From positions 1,240,001-1,304,000 of the forward strand of contig OY782679.1 in NCBI GenBank assembly GCA_963678055.1: DNA of 64,000 nucleotides, given 5' to 3'. Of the stretch, positions 61,974 through 64,000 are shown in pieces; the first letter of the stretch is position 1, and each line of letters begins with the position of its first letter. The position numbers were made by a program, and so were the translations under genes. Source of the DNA: CAXXOK01 sp963678055 (GTDB taxonomy: Bacteria; Bacillota; Clostridia; Christensenellales; Aristaeellaceae). Below the pieces are notes generated by a model. That model was not told the DNA's origin. It saw only the letters and a list, made by a program, of their open reading frames with translations, and searched no databases.

Positions 61974-63876
61974 GATGAAGCATGTGGACATGCTTGCGCT
62001 TCAGCGTGACAAGCATGCGCTGCTGCGCGCCTTGCAGAAACTGCAAAGCTTCCAGATCACCCAGCAGGAAACGGGCGAAAAAACCTTCAATCCTGCACAG
62101 GTGGAGGCCGAACTCCCGTCTGTGGAGGAAACGCTAACGCGCATTGAATGGGCGATTGCAAAGCTGCATCGCTATGATACGGTCAAACAACCGTTTTTAA
62201 GCGATAAGCCGACGATTGACGAGCAGGAAGCCGAGGAAACGCTACAGGAGCTTCCGGCGGCGCTGCAGACCATTCACAAGCTGGAACGCTATGAACGCAA
62301 AGCCGGCGATTTGCGCGGTCAGTCCGCAAGGATTGACGCGGCAATGGAGCAGCTTACGCCCTGGCAAACCCTGCAAGTGCCCCTGCATACGGTGCGTGAT
62401 ACCAAAACCACATTGCAAATGATTGGCACTGTGCAAAAAGAAGCGCTGGACAGCTGGCTGGCCGAAGGCGAGATTCCGCCCCTGTGCTACTTACAGGAGG
62501 TCTCCCAGCAGCGTGACCAAGCCTATATTTACATTGTTATGCACAAATCCTGCAAGGATACCGTGTTACCCAAGCTGAAAGAGCTGGGCTTTGCGCAGAT
62601 CAACCTGCGGGACGTGTACGAGACAGCCGCCGAGCGGATTGAAGCGCTGAACAAAGAACAGGCTGATATTGAACAGCAACGCGCGGAAACCAACAAGCAG
62701 ATTCAGGCATTGGCAGAGCACATGAATACACTGCGTAAGTTGTATGATCTGCTCGCTTCCAAACGTGATCGCCTGCAAGCTGCGAAGCAGCTGACAGAAT
62801 CGGATAAAACCTTCTTCCTGCAGGGCTGGATTCCCGCCCCGATGATGCAAAAGGCAGAAGAAACGCTGAAAAAAGTATCGTCAACCGTTGCATTGGATTT
62901 CTACGATCCCCAGGAGGGTGAGGAACCCCCGGTGCTGCTGCATAACCCCAAGATTTCCACGCCGTTTGAATCCATCGTGTCGGGCTTCGCCCTGCCCAAG
63001 TTCGGCAGTTTCGACCCGACCACCATCATGATGCCCTTCTTCGTCAACTTCATGGGCATGATGATCTCGGACGCAGGCTATGGCCTGATGATGGCGCTGC
63101 TGATTCCGATTCTGATCTTTATACGTAAACCCGCCCCCGGCACCCGCAGAATGCTGTGGATACTGATGGCTGCGGGTATCGCGTCGCTGTTCTGGGGCGC
63201 GATGTACAACTCATGGTTTGGCTTTGCGCCGTTCCCATCGGTGTTCGATCCGGTACGAAACGCAATGCCGGTGATGATCGTCTGTATCGCGCTGGGTGCA
63301 CTGCACCTGTTTACGGGGCTGTTCGTCGGCGCGTATATAAACATCCGCGACAAAAAGGTGATGGACGCCGTATACGACCAGCTCAGCTGGGCGCTGATCA
63401 TGGTTGGTCTGGGCCTGATGCTCATTCTGGGTTCGGCCATCGGACAGTGGATGGCGATTGCCGGTGTACTGATTGTAATTTACTCTGCCGGACGGCATAA
63501 GAGTAACAACCCGTTCAAACGGCTCATCAGCGGTCTGGGCGCGATGTACGGCATTACAGGCTGGATCAGCGATCTGCTCAGCTACATGCGCCTGTTCGGT
63601 ATGGGCCTTGCAACGGGCGTAATCGGCATGGTTATCAACATACTGATCGGCATGGTCATGCAATCGGGTATCTTCGGCATCATTATCGGTGCAGTATTGT
63701 TCGTGGGCGGGCATCTGTTCAACGCCGCCATTAATACACTGGGCGCGTATGTGCACAGCTGCCGCCTGCAATACATCGAATTCTTTTCCAAGTTCTACGA
63801 AGACGGCGGCAAACCGTTTATGCCGCTGTCAGAAACATCTCGGTATGTTTATGTTCGGGACGCGCAAAAGTCCTGA
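61960..63876 (+). CDS. V/A-type ATPase subunit I
   Basis: A 638-residue membrane subunit (NtpI/AtpI, homologue of subunit a). The N-terminal 330 residues are soluble and coiled-coil; the C-terminal half has about seven helices with PFFVNFMGMMISDAGYGLMMAL, GAMYNSWFG and the ion-channel helix SYMRLFGMGLAT bearing the essential arginine. ATG 61960 follows GGATCTGGAG-type sequence within the end of the stalk gene. It couples ion flow to rotation. Confidence 0.93.
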   Translation: MAIVEMKHVDMLALQRDKHALLRALQKLQSFQITQQETGEKTFNPAQVEAELPSVEETLTRIEWAIAKLHRYDTVKQPFLSDKPTIDEQEAEETLQELPAALQTIHKLERYERKAGDLRGQSARIDAAMEQLTPWQTLQVPLHTVRDTKTTLQMIGTVQKEALDSWLAEGEIPPLCYLQEVSQQRDQAYIYIVMHKSCKDTVLPKLKELGFAQINLRDVYETAAERIEALNKEQADIEQQRAETNKQIQALAEHMNTLRKLYDLLASKRDRLQAAKQLTESDKTFFLQGWIPAPMMQKAEETLKKVSSTVALDFYDPQEGEEPPVLLHNPKISTPFESIVSGFALPKFGSFDPTTIMMPFFVNFMGMMISDAGYGLMMALLIPILIFIRKPAPGTRRMLWILMAAGIASLFWGAMYNSWFGFAPFPSVFDPVRNAMPVMIVCIALGALHLFTGLFVGAYINIRDKKVMDAVYDQLSWALIMVGLGLMLILGSAIGQWMAIAGVLIVIYSAGRHKSNNPFKRLISGLGAMYGITGWISDLLSYMRLFGMGLATGVIGMVINILIGMVMQSGIFGIIIGAVLFVGGHLFNAAINTLGAYVHSCRLQYIEFFSKFYEDGGKPFMPLSETSRYVYVRDAQKS

Positions 63877-63922
63877 CGTGAAGATAAACACGACTTTCAA
63901 CACACGGTAGGAGGAAACCAAT

Positions 63923-64000
63923 ATGTCAATCGGTCAAATTCTGGCTCTTCTCGGCGCAGCAATTGCTGTCATCGGTGCAGGTATGGGTTCCAGCAAGGGC
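63923..64000 (+). CDS. V/A-type ATPase subunit K (proteolipid), partial
   Basis: Cut by the right edge after 26 codons. AGGAGG precedes the ATG at 63923. The visible part (SIGQILALLGAAIAVIGAGM, then GSSKG) is the first glycine-rich helix of the membrane rotor proteolipid. Its place after subunit I confirms the operon order. Confidence 0.9.
   Translation, partial: MSIGQILALLGAAIAVIGAGMGSSKG

Overview
The window looks like a chromosomal segment of a low-to-mid GC Firmicute, most likely class Clostridia. The supports are two perfect CIRCE operators with an hrcA-grpE-dnaK-dnaJ-prmA-rsmE-mtaB-HIT-rpsU block, strong AGGAGG-type ribosome sites with frequent TTG/GTG starts, a V/A-type ATPase operon, a GTP-type PEP carboxykinase, and a CotH/DUF4956/VTC cluster. 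I cannot assign a genus from sequence alone. No rRNA, tRNA, CRISPR array or insertion sequence was seen.

Layout. 1-5.9 kb (minus strand): start of an unidentified gene behind a consensus promoter, a two-gene ABC exporter operon with a perfect palindromic operator at its promoter, and lepA. 6.1-16.8 kb: an AT-richer accessory region. It holds two paralogous small sigma-region-4/ArpU-like genes, then three copies of one unit: a leader with a repeated element and a (+) gene for a secreted SH3/peptidoglycan-binding protein, facing a (-) operon of an ECF sigma factor and a single-pass membrane protein with a large PepSY-like extracytoplasmic part (probable anti-sigma). Units 1 and 3 share a nearly identical block of about 790 bp covering sigma promoter, sigma gene and anti-sigma cytoplasmic/TM part, while the sensor parts have diverged. 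The secreted-protein genes of units 2 and 3 are decayed. This is the most unusual part of the window and lies between lepA and hemW, which are neighbours in many Firmicutes.

16.9-26.7 kb: hemW and the class I heat-shock operon, followed by ribosome/tRNA modification genes, a HIT protein and rpsU. 26.8-37.5 kb: a TRM11-like methyltransferase, rho (long N-terminal extension, altered P-loop), pckG, ftsH-PHP phosphoesterase-VanW protein, and a TtcA-like thiolase-family gene. 37.7-42.5 kb: complete branched-chain amino acid ABC transporter (livJ-H-M-G-F), converging on mutY. 43.7-45.9 kb: groES-groEL under CIRCE. 45.9-50.3 kb: an APH-fold kinase and a TRAP transporter (dctP-Q-M). 50.3-52.0 kb (minus): pyridoxal kinase and ispE. 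52.0-55.3 kb: DUF1934 protein, an unrecognised gene, a metallo-beta-lactamase-fold hydrolase and a CTP-synthase homologue lacking the glutaminase nucleophile. 55.4-60.8 kb: CotH-family membrane protein, DUF4956 protein, VTC-domain protein and a secreted Cys/His protein. 60.9-64 kb: upp and the start of a V-type ATPase operon (stalk subunit, I, K) running off the right edge.

Taken together the core genes serve protein folding, transcription termination, nutrient uptake and membrane energetics; the accessory region suggests a duplicated, diversifying envelope-sensing module.
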